Shown here: in pieces, positions 12,371 through 23,703 of the stretch
Layout: the number at the start of each line of letters is the position of its first letter
Position numbering within the stretch: position 1 is the stretch's first letter
Source of the DNA: Narthecium ossifragum
Lineage: Eukaryota; Streptophyta; Magnoliopsida; Dioscoreales; Nartheciaceae
Length of the DNA stretch: 64,000 nt
Assembly (NCBI GenBank): GCA_963920575.1
Contig: OY986968.1
Location: 5,945,485-6,009,484, forward strand
Direction of reading: 5' to 3'
Position numbers and translations under genes: made by a program
Notes under the pieces: model-generated
Database searches by the model: none
Told to the model about the DNA's origin: nothing
Seen by the model: the letters and a program-made list of their open reading frames with translations, nothing else

Positions 12371-12766
12371 GATCGATCCTACCCATTTGCATCGATCCGA
12401 ACTGGCCTTGGATCGATCCCACCAACACTTGGATCGATCCAACTAGCCTTGGATCGATCTAAGTCACCCCTGGATCGATCCGGCTAGGGAAAAAAAAAAC
12501 AAAGAGAGAAAGAAATCCACTGCCGATCGATCTAACTAGCCTCGAATCGATCCAACACACCATTGGGTCGATCCGGCTGGTCAAAACTCACAGCTACTCT
12601 CAGGCATCGTTCCAGGGAGCCTCGGATCGATCCGAGCCTACATCGGGATCGATCCGACTTCCCCCTGAGGACGAGCCATCCAGAGTGAGGCTTCGATCGA
12701 TCCGACACCCACTCAGATCGATCGGACATGCCGCTCGGATCGATCCTGCTCAACCAAGGATCGACC
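12371..12766. repeat. Phased TCGA palindromes, downstream cluster of copy A
   Basis: GATCGATC or one-base variants start at 12371, 12390, 12411, 12432, 12452 and 12473 (steps 19, 21, 21, 20, 21). Further runs are at 12525, 12545 and 12566; at 12625 and 12647; and at 12695, 12716, 12738 and 12759. Almost every step within a run is 20-22 bp. Confidence 0.88.
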
Positions 12767-13308
12767 TGAGCAGAGCCTCCGCCCAGCGTCGACGGCGCTC
12801 TAGGCCGGAGAACGACACCAAACCTCACCAAACTTGGTGGGCGAGTAGCCACGAGGATCGGGAAGCTACTCAAGGCTTCAAAACCGGAGAACACCAACGA
12901 GACAAGGAAATCCAATGAAAACAAAACCGGATTCAAAGCCTTCTAACCAAGCCGGTGTCTAAAGTAGGAACCCTACCTCCACAACGTAGCTTCAACCCAC
13001 GAAGCCAAGCATAGGATCTTCCTCACGCCGCCACGGTCTCGACGAGCCACCAAGCTCCAGAAATGGTGACCGGAGGAGGGAGAACGACGACGAGGAAGCT
13101 CTCAGCCGAAACAGGGGAAAGAGAAACAGAGCCGCGGAAAGAAATGAGAAGAAGGGAGAAGGAAGGGAAGGAGAGGGGAAGAAGGATAAGGTCGGGAAAG
13201 GAGGAGAAGGGGGGAGCAAAGTCTTCCCTCTCCTGACAGGAGAGGTGACGGCCGCCCAGGCCGTCCCGTCGAACTCCGCCGACAAGGACTCACACTCGGA
13301 GAGGGTGA

Positions 13309-13434
13309 GATCGATCCACACTGGCTTGTCGGATCGATCCGGCTAGCAAGTCCAGATCGATCCGCCCAAGGGCTGCAATCGATCCAACTTTCTGGCGTTG
13401 AACGATCGATCCTTCTGGCCAGCAAGGATCGATC
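13309..13434. repeat. Phased TCGA palindromes, 5'-proximal cluster of copy A
   Basis: Starts at 13309, 13332, 13355, 13377 (one mismatch), 13404 and 13427, with steps 23, 23, 22, 27, 23. This lies 75-200 bp inside the LTR 5' end. Confidence 0.85.
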
Positions 13435-13508
13435 CCTCTTCCGCCGGGAATAGAGGAATGACGAGCCACAGTAATAGAGCTACAGGAATAGAGGTACGGG
13501 TCCTCACA

Positions 13509-14514
13509 TCGTCGCCTCCTAAGGAGGAGACCGTCATCTTCTTCGCCGTCACCGGTCTTGAACGAGCCCAAACCCATCGACGTCGCCCATTCCTCTGCTC
13601 TGACCAAGCCCAGATCCAGTCGCCTTCAGCTTTATTCGTCGTTCCTCTGTTTTCACCGCCTTTAAAGCTTGGACGACGCTGCCCCAACTATATCCGACGC
13701 TTCCTTGTTTCCAGCCGCAGCTCCCCTGCTTCCGGCCGACGTGTCGGCGACTTCAAAACTCGGGCAATGCTTCCTCAACTTTATCTCCGGCAGCTCCTCT
13801 GTTTCCAGCCGACGTCCTCTGTTCTGTCCATCTCCAAGCTTGGACGTCTCCTCAGCATCCGGCGCTTCCCCAACTTTATCCGACGGCTCCTCATCTCCTC
13901 CGACAACCCGGCTAGAACTTTACTAAGCCGTCCGTTGTTGTCCGTGACCTCAAGCCTGCGGGCGAGGTCTCTTTCAGTGACGTCTCTGCTTCTAGCAACC
14001 AGCACGATCAACACTAAATCTTGGTGAACGGCGGTTCTGTGACGCAGCTCCGTTCCCTATGCTCGCCACATCTCTAGCGTGGAATCCATCCAACACTTTC
14101 CCGGTTCAAGTCAGCTTCCTTGACAGAGACCGGATACAAGCTTCGACGCTCGGACGACCCAACCATCGACGCTCGGACAACACTCCTTCGACGCCACCAA
14201 CTTTGACAACACCAGCTCCGACACTCGGATAACGCCGGCAGCCTCGAAGCCTCGGTGACAAAAAAAAAACTCAAACTTCAGTCACCTCAAAATCCTGGCG
14301 ACGAAGGTGGCGGTCCCAAATATTATTTTATTTTTTTTAATCAGATCTAGAATTGGAGGTGTTCCCTACGGGGATGTAAATGATGGATTTGCCGACTTAG
14401 CGATCCAGGGGTGTGGTGCCTACAATTTCCTTGAATGAAATAAAAAATGATTTGCTCGAAAATAAGATAGAGATCTCGTCCCTACAAGATCGACATTTTA
14501 TTCGCGAACAGTTG
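13509..14514. other. GC-rich degenerate repeat DNA; no convincing gene
   Basis: Blocks such as cttggacg, ttccagccg, ccgacg and caactttatc recur in a degenerate pattern through 13660-13900, which generates several overlapping ORFs in all frames. None shows a known domain. The segment continues the DNA left of 11058, interrupted by copy A. Confidence 0.5.
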
Positions 14515-16581
14515 CATCACCCTGAAGTAATTGCACACAGCTTCTGCATCTCCTTCACCCAATCATAGACGTCTTGCTTGTTTGATATAATTTCTACATT
14601 CTCTTTCACCAAATGTTAAATTCTCATACCCACCTGCTTCAAAAACAAATGTATTAAAGTTACGATTCATCGTTGCTCCAGCCTCATCATTCAATTCAAG
14701 TTGTCGTCTAATACTAGGTTATAAAACTTTATTGCAATGAAAGAACCTTGCATTCGATAGACTCAATGCATAAAAGTGTTCCAAAATAATCTTCGTCAAT
14801 CTGAATTTTCCATCGGCACGCAAACTTGCGTTTATTTTTGCAGTACAACTTGTTTTACAATTTGGTCTTGGCCTCATTGATTTGCTCTCATATTGCTCAA
14901 TTTTTCCACTGTGTGAGCAACAAAACGTGACATAATTTATATTTCCATCTACATATGTTTTACGATCTTTTTACGAACTGAAAAGCCTTTCTGTTTACCA
15001 TAATGATCGCTCACAAACGTCGTCGTTAAAACGTATGCAAAACGCAATTTAGAAATTTATAAACCTTTCTTTCAGCACTAAATTAATAAGATAGAATAAT
15101 GGTGAAATACGGGGTCGATCCTCAGGGAAAACTTGTTTAACAAAAGAAGAAATCGAATTAACTCTCTAAACTCAAGTCCTAATGCGAAGAAAAAGAGTTT
15201 CAATGGTTTTGTTATCTAAGGAATTAAATACTGAAAAAGCAATGAAAAGATTGGAGTAGATCAATGAGAGAAAACCTAGGGGTTACTCAATCCACTTCAG
15301 TTTCACTTCCCGTATTCTCTAGTTATGATATTGTTTCTTATCTCGACATTATGGATTCACAGCTTCTTAAGCTTACATGAATCCCTAAAATAATGCAATT
15401 GTTTCCCTAAAGCATAACCTATCCAAACTTAGCATAGATTGTCTTCGAACTTAATCTGAGTACAACCTATCTTCATCTAGCATAGAGTATCTCAAAGGCA
15501 TCCACAAAAGCAACATGAAAACTATCCTACGAATCTCTACCATCAAGCACAGCAATCAAGTAGGTCTGAAGATACGTCAAGAAACTCTGTTCCCTCAACT
15601 CTTTATAAAATAAAACCATATTCATAGGATCATGTCTTTGAAAAGATACAAGAATCGAACTAGAAAATACAAAGAAGCTACACTAAAGCTTCATGAGATC
15701 TCTAAGTAGAGAGTTTAGCCACTCATCTTTTGGATGAGATCAATGTATGCGATGAAGAAGGTTAGGGATCCACGTCAAATCTCCGTCTTCTTCTCCAATC
15801 TGAGTTCCTCTGTTTCTCTCTCTGGGGGCCTCCGTTTTCCAGCCACAAAACCCTTTTTATATCTTAATTCCCGGATTAGGGTTTAGGGTTAAGTTAGACC
15901 TCAAGTGCAACTCGGAATTCCTGGTCCAACCCTGACAGCTTCTTCCAATCGCGACTGGGCTCAGCCGGTTCGGAATTTGAGAATGAGTCCAACACAAAAG
16001 ATGTAGATTTGGAAGTCTTATGTCCTCTCCCGAGGAGGTTACAATATTTGGACTTATCTAGAATATTTGGCGAATATTCTCCCGGGCGTCGACGGACCAG
16101 TCTTCCAGCAGCTAAATATCTTCATCTTCTTCAAATCTGCTATCAGACCATCGGGAATCTCTGAAAGTGTCCAACATGAAAGATGTACGTCTTGATGTGT
16201 ACTAGATGTCACCCAAATTTCAGAATATTTAGACATAAGAAGAATATCTGGTGAATATTGTGCTAACAGTCGACAGAGCAGTGTATTTTAGCATATTAAC
16301 CAAATTTCTTGCATTTCTTCTCAAAGCACGATTAAACCTGAAATCAACTAACAAGCTATCAAATACAACTACATTAGGCATAACAAAGCTAAGTTAAGGG
16401 GTTGAATTATGAACATTTAGTGACTTATCACATAACCTCTGTAAGATTTGTGCACTTCATCTACATAATCAAATGTCATGTCACAGTTTGGATCATCTAT
16501 TTTCTCAACTGCTGTTGTAGCTTCATTGTCATCTACTTCAAATTGTGATTCATCTAACTCCTCATTTCCATGTATATCCAT
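14515..16581 (-). pseudogene. FAR1/FHY3-related (FRS) pseudogene, N-terminal part, split by a solo LTR
   Basis: Reading on the minus strand from ATG at 16581, the protein starts MDIHGNEELDESQFEVDD and reaches DEVHKSYRGYG, the start of a FAR1 DNA-binding domain. The solo LTR then intervenes (15004-16430). Beyond it the frame continues with KQKGFSVRKKI. After a one-base frameshift come the C-C-H residues of the FAR1 finger (CCSHSGK and NCKTSCTAKI blocks). A stop follows, then a region equivalent to the linker before the MULE transposase domain (RNYIKQARRL, a stop, LGEGDAEAV). It ends near 14515, before the catalytic domain. FRS proteins are domesticated Mutator-like transposases acting as nuclear transcription factors, so this could be a broken gene or a relic of a Jittery-type transposon. 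Confidence 0.8.
15004..16430 (-). mobile_element. Solo LTR, family Y, copy 3 (TSD CATAA)
   Basis: The 1427-bp element reads TGATAAGTCAC to GCGATCA in sense on the minus strand. CATAA flanks both sides (14999-15003 and 16431-16435). The shared U5 block lies at about 15112-15130 (ggggtcgatcctcaggg on the plus strand). U3 has a box reading AGATATAAAAAGG in sense (near 15855-15867) and only isolated GTCGAC sites, not the palindrome pairs of the other Y copies. Removing the LTR and one TSD copy restores the FAR1-domain frame across the junction. Confidence 0.93.
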
Positions 16582-16968
16582 ACTTCAATTTGGAAAAAAG
16601 AAGAAGAAATAATTCAGTTCTATAGCATCAAAACATGGACAACTACAAAGATCATCAACAAGATAGAAATCAAGAAACCTAACTCAGCATCAACAGATAC
16701 AAATCAAGAAAACCTAACTCAGCATCAACAGATACGAATTGGAGCTTGAAACACATGAAAATGCGCAATAAAATTCACCGATTGCTAAGGATTCGGAACC
16801 AAAGACATGATTAAGAAGCAAGAAATTGATTCTAGATAGCTAGGATCAATATCTTGCCTTTTACTCACTCCAAGAGGGAGAGCTCGAGGGTCGAAGATGT
16901 ATTATGGCACAGTTGAAGCTCTACTAGGGGCGGCGGGGAAGACCAGCGGCGGCGGCGGTGGGGAAGAC
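16582..16968. other. Upstream of the FRS relic; no gene seen
   Basis: Contains a short direct repeat (gatacaaatcaagaaa / ctaactcagcatcaacag, twice at 16670-16735). It may include the 5' untranslated region of the FRS relic. GC-rich gggaagacc-ggcggc units begin at about 16930. Confidence 0.4.
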
Positions 16969-17379
16969 TAGGGGTGAGCAAAACCGAACCGAACCCGAAG
17001 AACCGAACTGAACCAAATTAGTTCGGGTCATTCGGTTCGATTTTTTCGGTTGTTCGGTTCGGTTCGGTTTTGACATGTATGAAAAGTTCAGGTTTCGGTT
17101 CGGTTCGGTTCTTAAAAAAAATTCGGATCAGAGCCGAAGAACCGAACTTTCCTATGCCTATGGTCTAACCCGAAAAGTTTGGTTCTTTAAAAAGTTCGGT
17201 TCGGTTCGGTTAGTAATAGAGTTCTGTTTGGTTCGATTCCAAATAATTTAGAACCGAACAATTTAGGTTCGGTTCAGTTTAGTTCTTATGTAAGTTTGGT
17301 TCGGTTCGGTTCTTTAAAAACTGGATCGAAAAAAATTCGGTTCTTCGATTCTGAACCGTGAACCGAATGCTCACCCCTA
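16969..17379. mobile_element. hAT-type MITE (TSD GGGAAGAC)
   Basis: The 411-bp element starts TAGGGGTGAGCA and ends TGCTCACCCCTA, a perfect 12-bp terminal inverted repeat. An 8-bp duplication GGGAAGAC lies at 16961-16968 and 17380-17387. The interior consists of cggttcggttc and aaccgaacc repeats in both orientations. TIR type and TSD length fit the hAT superfamily; there is no transposase. Confidence 0.93.
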
Positions 17380-17387
17380 GGGAAGAC

Positions 17388-17833
17388 CAAGGGCGGCGGC
17401 GGAGAGTAGGAGCTAGGGCTTCCTCACCGGAGTACTCCTCTCTATCTGTCCTCTCTCTCTCTTTCTCTCTCTGATGAAGTAGTACACTAAAAGCGAGCTC
17501 CAGTGCGGCGAATGTGCGAGAGTTTCTTGCTGCTGTTTGGGACGCTGGAAAACAGAGGCGGCGAGGAAGTCCAGGGCGGTAGGGAAGACCAAGGCAAGAG
17601 AGTGAGTGATCGTGTGCGGCGACGGCGGGGAAGAGAGAGAGTGATCACGTAAGGCGATGGTGGGAAGACCAGGGGCGGCGGTGGGGAAGACCAGGGGCAG
17701 TGGCGGTGGGGAAGCCTAGGGGCGATGGCGGTGGGGAAGACCATGGGCGGCGGCGGCGAAGACTCGGGGCGGCGGCGGCGGCGAAGAGCAGGAGCGAGGG
17801 CTTCCTCACCGGAGTACTCCTCTCCAAGTCTCC
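17388..17833. repeat. GC-rich minisatellite with ggggaagac/ggcggcgg units
   Basis: Degenerate units of about 25-30 bp run through 17640-17790. The left part (17420-17580) is similar to 23870-24010 on the other side of the nested LTR block, so the host DNA carried a local duplication before or at insertion. ORFs here are arginine/glycine or proline/serine low-complexity. Confidence 0.6.
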
Positions 17834-18635
17834 TGTCGCACCCCGACCCGCGAAAGCCCTGTCACACCCCGACCCAGAAAACGCATCCAGGACGGGGCGT
17901 GAGGGTTCCTATCACTATTCATCTCCAATTGGCGCGATACGAAGCGGAAAAGACAGATAATTTAAACAATAATATTACAGAGGTGAAACAAATATTCAAT
18001 TCATATTTATACATTAAGTTGTACTGATACAAGATTCTATAACAAACTCCTCCAAGGGAAAGATTTATACAATAATCCAAAAATCCTCAAAGGGGTTTAC
18101 TATATACAAATCATCAAAAAGTACAACAATCGATCCTCCAGCAACTTCAAGCACCTCTGGACGTACTCGCACCACCAAAGGCCGATCCCGCCGCCTGCAC
18201 CTGCAAACGCAGGCGGGGTAGAAGTGAGCGATAAACTCAGTAGGGTTCTACTCTACGGCACTGATGAGTGCATGAAAGTGCACTCTGAACAACCTTAAAA
18301 CCATCTCAATTACTATATCTTCACCCTTAATCAACTTCTTTAGCACTATTTTTATACTTTTATATGCTTCACATAGTTGTTTGGAAAATGCAGGAAATTG
18401 GAGCTAAAAGAAGCTGAAAAGAGTATATGGATCAACTTCAACAATTAATCTATACCTGCTCATGAAGAACCAGATGATGTGCCATATATGGTTGGAAAGC
18501 TCTTGAAGTCTAGATTCTGGGGAATTTTACGGTTCATGATTCCAAGTTTCCTAGAAAAAGTTACGGCAATTTCAGTACCGATGCGCAGTCTGAATGGCAG
18601 AAAGGAAAATAAGCTGGAAGTCCGAGCGATCCGCC

Positions 18636-18974
18636 GATCGATCGGACCTGACAAAATCGTGACAGAACATGCGTTATTTGGCTGAATATGATCCGATCGA
18701 TCCCTCCTTTGCTCCCATAGGGTCCGATCGATCCGACACCAATGGTCCGATCGATCGGACTCGGAAAAAGTCAAAAACAGCGGATTTTTACTCAACCAAT
18801 CGATCCAACGTACATAATCCGATCGATCGGACTTGGGAATTAAAGGGTGACAGAACGTATGCTTTTTAAAGGAGCAGAGTTCGATCGATCCGTCCATCGA
18901 TCGGACACGGGCGAAGCTAGAAGATTGGAGATCTCAAGAGACCGATCGATCCAACATCCCGAGAAGGATCGATC
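18636..18974. repeat. Paired CCGATCGATCGG-type palindromes in LTR Y2
   Basis: Exact GATCGATC or one-base variants start at 18636, 18695, 18726, 18749, 18798, 18821, 18883, 18895, 18944 and 18967. Three pairs are exactly 23 bp apart (18726/18749, 18798/18821, 18944/18967). Confidence 0.88.
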
Positions 18975-19036
18975 GGACTTGCCCAGTGACGAAAATCAAC
19001 GGTTTTGATTAATCCGAGTTTACTACTTCTTGGACC

Positions 19037-19046
19037 CTATAAATAG
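19037..19046 (+). promoter_or_regulatory. TATA box of LTR Y2
   Basis: CTATAAATAG, 62 bp after the end of the last palindrome at 18967-18974. Confidence 0.7.
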
Positions 19047-19368
19047 GAAACTTAGGGCTAATAAAAGGGGACTTCTTGGACGTTTTTGGAGGCTCTTTTC
19101 TGGGTGTTTCCCAAGGGAAGAAGATGAAGGAATCTCCATCCATGGCCGAGTAATCCGCGGGCATGGCGGACGGATGATCTAGCGAGGATTAGGGTTTCTT
19201 CTCCAACAATGGTTCATAGTTTTTAATCTTTATTGTTAAACTCTTCTTATGTATTGGATCTTCACAGATTGCTTTGTGGTTAAACATTATTATAAATCCA
19301 GTCATGCTTCTTTTATGATATTGTGATCTCATAGTTATCTCCTTTGATTCTCCTACCGAGTCTCGTGA

Positions 19369-19620
19369 GACCTTTGCTATGCATTGCCCGTAGTGACAGC
19401 TGGTATTGTGTATTCTTAGTGATCTGGTTAGATAATGTTGGGGCTCTATACCGTAAGATCTTTGCTATGCATTGCCGATTGTGAGAGTTGGTATTGTGTA
19501 TTCTTAGAGATCCGGTTAGAGTTAGGGCTTTGTCCCGATGAACTTTTGCTGCGCGTTGCCTGTAGTGACAGCCGGTATCGTGTATTCTTAGGTTTGGTTG
19601 GATGAAGTTAGAACTATAAA
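19369..19620. repeat. Three tandem units of about 85 bp in LTR Y2
   Basis: The ctttgctatgcattgcc/ggtattgtgtattcttag unit recurs, with starts near 19369, 19457 and 19540, downstream of the TATA box. Confidence 0.85.
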
Positions 19621-20826
19621 AAGGAAGAACCAATCATAGGAAGAGATATTTATATTTTATCAGATTCATAATTCTATATCTTCCGGTTAAGGCGATTGGG
19701 ATGTGAATCCCTTAACTGAGTATTATATGAACCATTGAGAAGAGAAGAACCTTAATCCGAGTGAAGTGATTCTTGAAGCCTAGCCTTATCAAAAGCCTGA
19801 TATCTTTAGTTAACATTACATTATCATTAATCCTTTGATCTAATTTAATTTAGTTAGCTTTCTTCATTGTTTTCAATTCATTGTTATCTGTGTTTCTGGA
19901 TCTTTCCTGCTTGTCTCTCTGTGGGATTCGACCTCTCTTATGCTGTACTGCACCGCGACCGCTGTGCGTGACACATTTGAGCGACATCAGGCACACAGAA
20001 AGGAGGAAAACAACAACAGTGTTATCTCCCAGCTCAAGCCTAAGGAATGCCATGGGGTCCCACAACCCCTATCGACTCCCCACGGGATCCCACTCTTCTC
20101 AACCGACCACGCTGGGAACATCGACCAACAAGCTGGGAGGAAAAGAACCAGAACCAGTAGGATCACCGTTAGCCAGCAGAAAACCACTGCCTGGGGACCA
20201 TGTCAGGGATATCGACACCCATCCTTAAGACTTAGCCTTGGAAAGACAACACGACCTCTAAACCTCAAAACAAGACCAGAGTAAACTATCGCAAATCCTC
20301 AATAACAAGAGATTCGATTACACAATCACACCCTAATCCTGACTAACCAGCCACGGCCCTAAGGCTAGATCCGAGCTACCCGAGAGCCTCGGATCGGCGA
20401 CCAAACCATCGCCCGTCTAACGTCATATGCCTCTAATGCAAACAATGCGTGAACCTATTCAAACATCTACCCTAGATGTCTCTATATGCCACAGCATCAG
20501 TTATAGGTTCAACAGATATACAATAGCCCTCGGCATTCGCCGGCAAGAGGCTAAGGTTCCACAATTCCACATTAGCTAGCCTTCATAGCTAGCTAATAGC
20601 TAAGCAAACAATTAAGCATTTAATTACCAACCAAATATGTATTTAAATGCAAGCCAAACCATTGATTTACTGAAAATGGGCATATACGCGATTCAATCTC
20701 AATCTCAGTAGAAATCCCTTGGAAACTTCATGAAAACCACATGCGAGCTCCAAAACATGTTTAGATATTAATCACTAATGAAAGCCATCCAAGAAAAGCC
20801 AGAAAACAATGCTCAAGGGCCCACGG

Positions 20827-20896
20827 TCGATGCGACGGTCGATTCGACGGTCGACCGTGAGGCCACGGTCGATGTCACGGTCGATGCCACGGTCGA
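20827..20896. repeat. CGGTCGACCG/CGGTCGAT array in LTR X copy C
   Basis: TCGA cores are at 20827, 20839 and 20851, and again at 20869, 20881 and 20893: two triads with 12-bp steps, each ending in CGGTCGACCGTGAGGCCA. The cluster sits where copy A has its downstream GATCGATC cluster. Confidence 0.88.
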
Positions 20897-21264
20897 CCGT
20901 GAGGCCAAAACAAGGAAAATCGATGAAACGACGATAATACGGAAACCAACTGTTAGAATACGGAAATCGCGAGGTAGTAATACGTCAAACCATTCACAAC
21001 ACATGTACAATGAGCTACAAAGCATTCTAACAAATATTCCTACAGCGAAAAGGCATTAAACCTATCCTAGGAGAACCCGATCATGAGATCGAGGTAGAAA
21101 CACCTACTTGAGCAAGTAGGGCAGCTCCTCCACGCGTCCAACCAATCAAGCCGCCAAGATCCACGCTTCGAAGCCCGCGTCTCCAAGCCCTAGCTCAGCC
21201 GAAGGAGAGAGAGAGAGAAAGAAAACGACAGGAGAAGAGAAGGAAAGAGAGGAAGGGACATGGC

Positions 21265-21274
21265 TTATATAGAG
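21265..21274 (-). promoter_or_regulatory. TATA box of LTR X copy C
   Basis: CTCTATATAA in sense. A GATCGATC palindrome (21280-21287) lies 5 bp upstream of it in sense. Confidence 0.55.
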
Positions 21275-23632
21275 ATCCGGATCGATCTCAGCCGTCCGAC
21301 TCGATCTTTCCCGATCGAGCTCCGATCTTCCGATCGGACGCACCCTTAAGATTCTAATCAAACACAAACATCAATCCAAGGCCATGTGTGAAACGCGGGT
21401 GTGAAACTGACCACCAGGGGGCATATTTACCAAAATTGCCCTAGGGTCGAAACCGCCATACGATCGCCGGACCGTACCCGACACGGAACCAAACCAACAG
21501 GAAAATGACCCTCGACCCACGCGGTCGAGCCAGGTCAGAGGGACGGGCCCTCACAAGCCCAACCGGGCCGGGCGACGCTAACCGGAACCTAACGAAACAC
21601 GGAAAAAGCTGGTGAGGGTTCCTTCTAACCTATTAGTCTCCCTAACAATTTATCACAAACACCCTCAATTAAAAGACAATAATTTAAAGAAACTTCGAAC
21701 CACAAATTTCAAAACCCAAGTGAATTTAATATACATATCCTCGGAGAGGGGAAGATTCAAATACAACATTTATACTCCCATAGGAGACTAACATAGGGTA
21801 TAAAGCAGTAAAGGATCACCACCTCTCAGACTCCGCATGGCGCCACCGCACCGCCGACCAACTGCCCGGTGGGGGCCACCGAAGAGGAGCTAACGTCTGC
21901 ACCTGCAAAACGCAGCCCGGGTAGGAGTGAGCATAAAGCTCAGTAGGGTTCTACACTACGACACACAGAAGGAAGAGGGAAACGCAACAGTGTCGCCCTC
22001 AAGTAAGACCTCGGTGTATACAGGGGTCCCATAACCCCACCGCGTATCCCTGAGTCCCACGATCATGGTCTTCCAGCCAAGCTGGTCATATGATGGGTCG
22101 CACTTAGTAAGCAGAAACAAACACTGCAGACTCACAAGCAGGACAACGTGAACACTACTGGCGGGAAATGGCACCGCTGAGTAGGTAACTCCTCTACTCA
22201 AGAGTCGTCACAGTGTGACACCGGTTACACCTCAGCATCCGACTTGAGGTCGACACAACCTCTACAATCATCAAGCAACAAGTGTACCAGTCATTTAAAC
22301 CTATCATCAAGTTCGACTGGATTACACAATTCGAATCGGGTCCAAACTACCCAACCCCGGTCCTAGGGCTAAATCCGAGCTTCCAGCCTCGGAACGGTGA
22401 CTCACAGATCGCCCATGCCCTAACCATGCAACTAATGCACAATCAACAATGCATGCTATGATCAAACACAAACAAGAGATATGCATGCAACAGTATGATA
22501 CAGATAGCATACAAGTCCAATAAGATCGCTGCAGTGGTACTACCAACCGTTGCCAATCAATTCGCAGCGGGTCCCGGCATTACGACAGTACTACAACCGT
22601 CAACCGCGGACTCCTGCAACGGGAAGCAACCTTGAAAACGCTGATGAACTGTAAAATATAATATTATAAAATCCGAACATATAATATTATTAAGTCACCA
22701 AAATCCTCTACTTAGAGGATAATTGACCCGTCGATCCGACGTCCAAATGACGTCGGATTATAGATCCAACGTAGATATTAGTATATCAACATTCCGGGAT
22801 CAACATATCCAAAATCCATAAACATCCAATGGTTCGATTAACGGGAAAACACTAATCAAAACCGCTAATCAAACTAACTTACCATTACTTGCTGCAACGC
22901 AACCCACCCGTAGGAAAATCATAACAAATCGTAGAAAAATAAAAAAATTATGAAATTAGTTAGGTTTGAGAGTAGATTCAAAGATCTACAACTCTTATGT
23001 TCATCACAACCCAAGAGCATGCACGTACCGATCGAAAAACTTGTCGTAAACCAGCTGTTCTTCAAGAATGAAGAAGAGCATAAACCGAAAAATCCGAAAT
23101 TAAACATGCTTAAATCCTACTAAAATCTCAACCAAATCTTATGAAACTTACAACAGAAATTACACTAAGTAAGAGAAATCCAAAAACACCAAGAACAGTA
23201 AGATCTAACGGCTAGATCTAGAGAAAACCCAAAAACAACACAAGTAGGTAGAAACCTACCGGAAACGCACTCCTCGGCTGATTCCTCGCAAACCAGTCAC
23301 CAACAAAACTCCAAACCACACCAGGGATCTTCCTCACGCCGCCACGGATCCAACGAGCTTTCAAACGCCCAAAACGATGGTCGAAAGAGGGAGAACGAAG
23401 AAGAAGAAGGCTGCCGAAAAACAGGGGAAGCAGAGCTCGCGGGAAGAAGAAAGAAGAAGGAAGAAGAAGGAAGAAGAAGGAGAAGGAGAAGAGGAAGAAA
23501 AGGGAGGGGGAAAGCCGGGGAAGGGGGGAAAAGGGGAAAGAGAGGAGAGAAAGTCCTCTCTTCCTCTGACAGAGGAGAGCGACGGCCAACGACAGCCGTC
23601 CCCTCAACTCCATCGACCTGCTGCAGTGCATG

Positions 23633-23703
23633 GATCGATCCAAGACCACGCTGGATCGATCCAAGACCTGGATGGATCGATCCAACACTAGTTTGGATCG
23701 ATC
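23633..23703. repeat. Four palindromes at an exact 21-bp step in LTR X copy B
   Basis: GATCGATC starts at 23633, 23654, 23675 and 23696. Each sits in or near the perfect 12-bp palindrome TGGATCGATCCA, while the 9-11 bp between them differ (agaccacgc, agacctgga, acactagtt types). A 21-bp step is two turns of B-DNA. Confidence 0.93.

Larger units (their letters stand above)
11058..13508 (-). mobile_element. Solo LTR, family X, copy A (TSD TCGTC)
   Basis: The 2451-bp element reads TGTCGCGCC at its left end and CCTCACA at its right end, which is TGTGAGG to GCGCGACA in sense on the minus strand. TCGTC flanks both sides (11053-11057 and 13509-13513). There is no internal domain, primer site or second LTR, so it is a solo LTR. 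It carries two palindrome clusters (12371-12766 and 13309-13434). The LTR length of about 2-2.5 kb would suit a Tekay/Del-type Ty3 element, but with no coding region that is only a guess. Confidence 0.92.
18262..19989 (+). mobile_element. Solo LTR, family Y, copy 2 (innermost; TSD GGCAC)
   Basis: The 1728-bp LTR begins TGATGAGTGCATG and ends GCGACATCA. GGCAC lies at 18257-18261 and 19990-19994. The uninterrupted form of the site is visible in copy B near 21950-21970 (ctacgacacacagaagg). U3 has palindrome pairs, CTATAAATAG lies at 19037-19046, and the U5 block (gtgggattcgacc) at about 19921. Confidence 0.95.
17860..21555 (-). mobile_element. Solo LTR, family X, copy C (nested in B; TSD AGCCC)
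   Basis: The left end is TGTCACACC, the right end GGCCCTCACA. AGCCC lies at 17855-17859 and 21556-21560. Without the inner Y LTR it is about 1.96 kb. Its palindromes differ from the other copies: a GATCGATC and two degenerate relatives near the TATA box (21265-21274) and CGGTCGACCG-type sites downstream (20827-20896). Confidence 0.93.

Noticed and set aside
13398..14027. 209-codon ORF and overlapping frames as genes
   Set aside because: All frames are open because of degenerate GC-rich repeats; part of it lies in a solo LTR.
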